From JAXDLH01 sp034666705 (lineage in GTDB: Bacteria; Chloroflexota; UBA6077; SHYK01), in NCBI GenBank assembly GCA_034666705.1, contig JAXDLH010000107.1, positions 1 through 6,180 on the forward strand: 6,180 nt of DNA, read 5' to 3'. Numbering within the stretch: the stretch's first letter is position 1; each line of letters begins with the position of its first letter. The notes under the pieces were generated by a model, which saw nothing but the letters and a program-made list of their open reading frames with translations, made no database searches and was not told where the DNA came from. Both the position numbers and the translations under genes were made by a program. Below, in pieces: positions 5,786-6,180 of this stretch.

Positions 5786-6180
5786 TCACTGGTAGACACC
5801 AAACGTGGTGGGTGGCACGATCGGTGGCACTGGTGTCGAGGATTGGTATGGCGAGATCGTGGTCGCGGTGGGCACAAACGGCGCGTCGGTAGGTGGCAAT
5901 GCGCTGACCGGGGTGGCGTCGACCCGCAGGATCCACAGCGCGCCGTTGCTATCCGACTGCGACAGGTACCAGAGCCCGGGGCCGGCATTCGTGGCGGTGG
6001 CGTAGACCTCGGCCGACACACACGGCGCATTGTGCCGCACATAGAACGCCAGCGCGGTGCCGGCCGGCAGTACCCCCAGCGACGCCTGGGCGCCAGGGTC
6101 CGGGAGCTGCGGGGTGAGCTGCCAGAGCACGTCCGGGTCGGGGGTGGGACCGGGCGTGACGTTGAAGGAGTCGAAGCAAC
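5786..6180 (-). CDS. Probable exported protein, C-terminal part only (5' end beyond window)
   Basis: The frame is open to the right edge, giving the last 130 residues. The reading begins CFDSFNVTPGPTPDPDVLWQ, so the GTG at 6130 is probably internal rather than the start. A small globular segment follows, including VLPAGTALAFYVRHNAPCVS and GLWYLSQSDSNGALWILRV. It alternates hydrophobic and polar residues as a beta-fold would and faintly resembles bacterial SH3-like or Ig-like extracellular modules. The end is a Pro/Thr/Ser-rich tail from TPVSALPPTDAPFVP to TTFGVYQ with no membrane helix. Two Cys in the visible part fit an extracytoplasmic place. The style is like the ectodomain tails of the kinase and its neighbour, but no family can be named; this may be the outer part of a larger membrane protein. 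Confidence 0.75.
   Translation of the reverse strand, partial: CFDSFNVTPGPTPDPDVLWQLTPQLPDPGAQASLGVLPAGTALAFYVRHNAPCVSAEVYATATNAGPGLWYLSQSDSNGALWILRVDATPVSALPPTDAPFVPTATTISPYQSSTPVPPIVPPTTFGVYQ

Noticed and set aside
1..6180. Known defence, CRISPR, toxin-antitoxin or biosynthetic cluster
   Set aside because: No signature proteins, spacer-repeat arrays or paired small genes were found on either strand.

Overview
The window is high-GC DNA with strong G/C bias at third codon positions. It carries five protein-coding genes, two of them cut by the window edges. A Hanks-type Ser/Thr kinase with TPR-like repeats and an ectodomain, together with several Pro/Thr/Ala-rich envelope proteins, suggests a high-GC environmental bacterium such as a member of Chloroflexota, or less likely an actinobacterium. 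This is an inference from style; no marker gene fixes the taxon. I see no rRNA, tRNA, CRISPR array or intact insertion sequence.

Left part, 1-3517, + strand. The first gene is a transmembrane Ser/Thr protein kinase that lacks only its extreme N-terminus, because the window begins just before the catalytic VAVK lysine. Its order is kinase domain, TPR-like helices, Arg-rich stop, one membrane helix, and a Cys-containing beta-rich ectodomain. About 0.1 kb downstream on the same strand is the most unusual gene here, a membrane protein of up to 471 residues. Its cytoplasmic N-terminal third reads like the N-terminal region of an IS1182-type (DUF772) transposase. It has no transposase catalytic core; instead it continues in frame into a membrane helix and an outer helical-repeat domain. 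I read this as a transposase-derived domain recruited into an envelope protein that may work with the kinase.

Middle, 3518-4699. After a 177-base convergent gap comes a minus-strand MOSC-domain protein of the YiiM type, with a textbook ribosome binding site. A 363-base gene-free region separates it from the divergent gene to its right and holds an interrupted inverted repeat.

Right part, 4700-6180. A plus-strand gene encodes a low-complexity Pro/Ala-rich exported protein with an N-terminal signal peptide and a C-terminal membrane helix followed by a basic tail. After a 75-base convergent gap, the C-terminal part of another probable exported protein with a Pro/Thr-rich tail enters from the right edge on the minus strand.

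The kinase and its neighbour look like a membrane signalling pair. The MOSC gene looks like independent housekeeping or detoxification. The two right-hand genes are envelope proteins of unknown function. I found no known defence or mobile system; the candidate novelty is the transposase-domain membrane protein.
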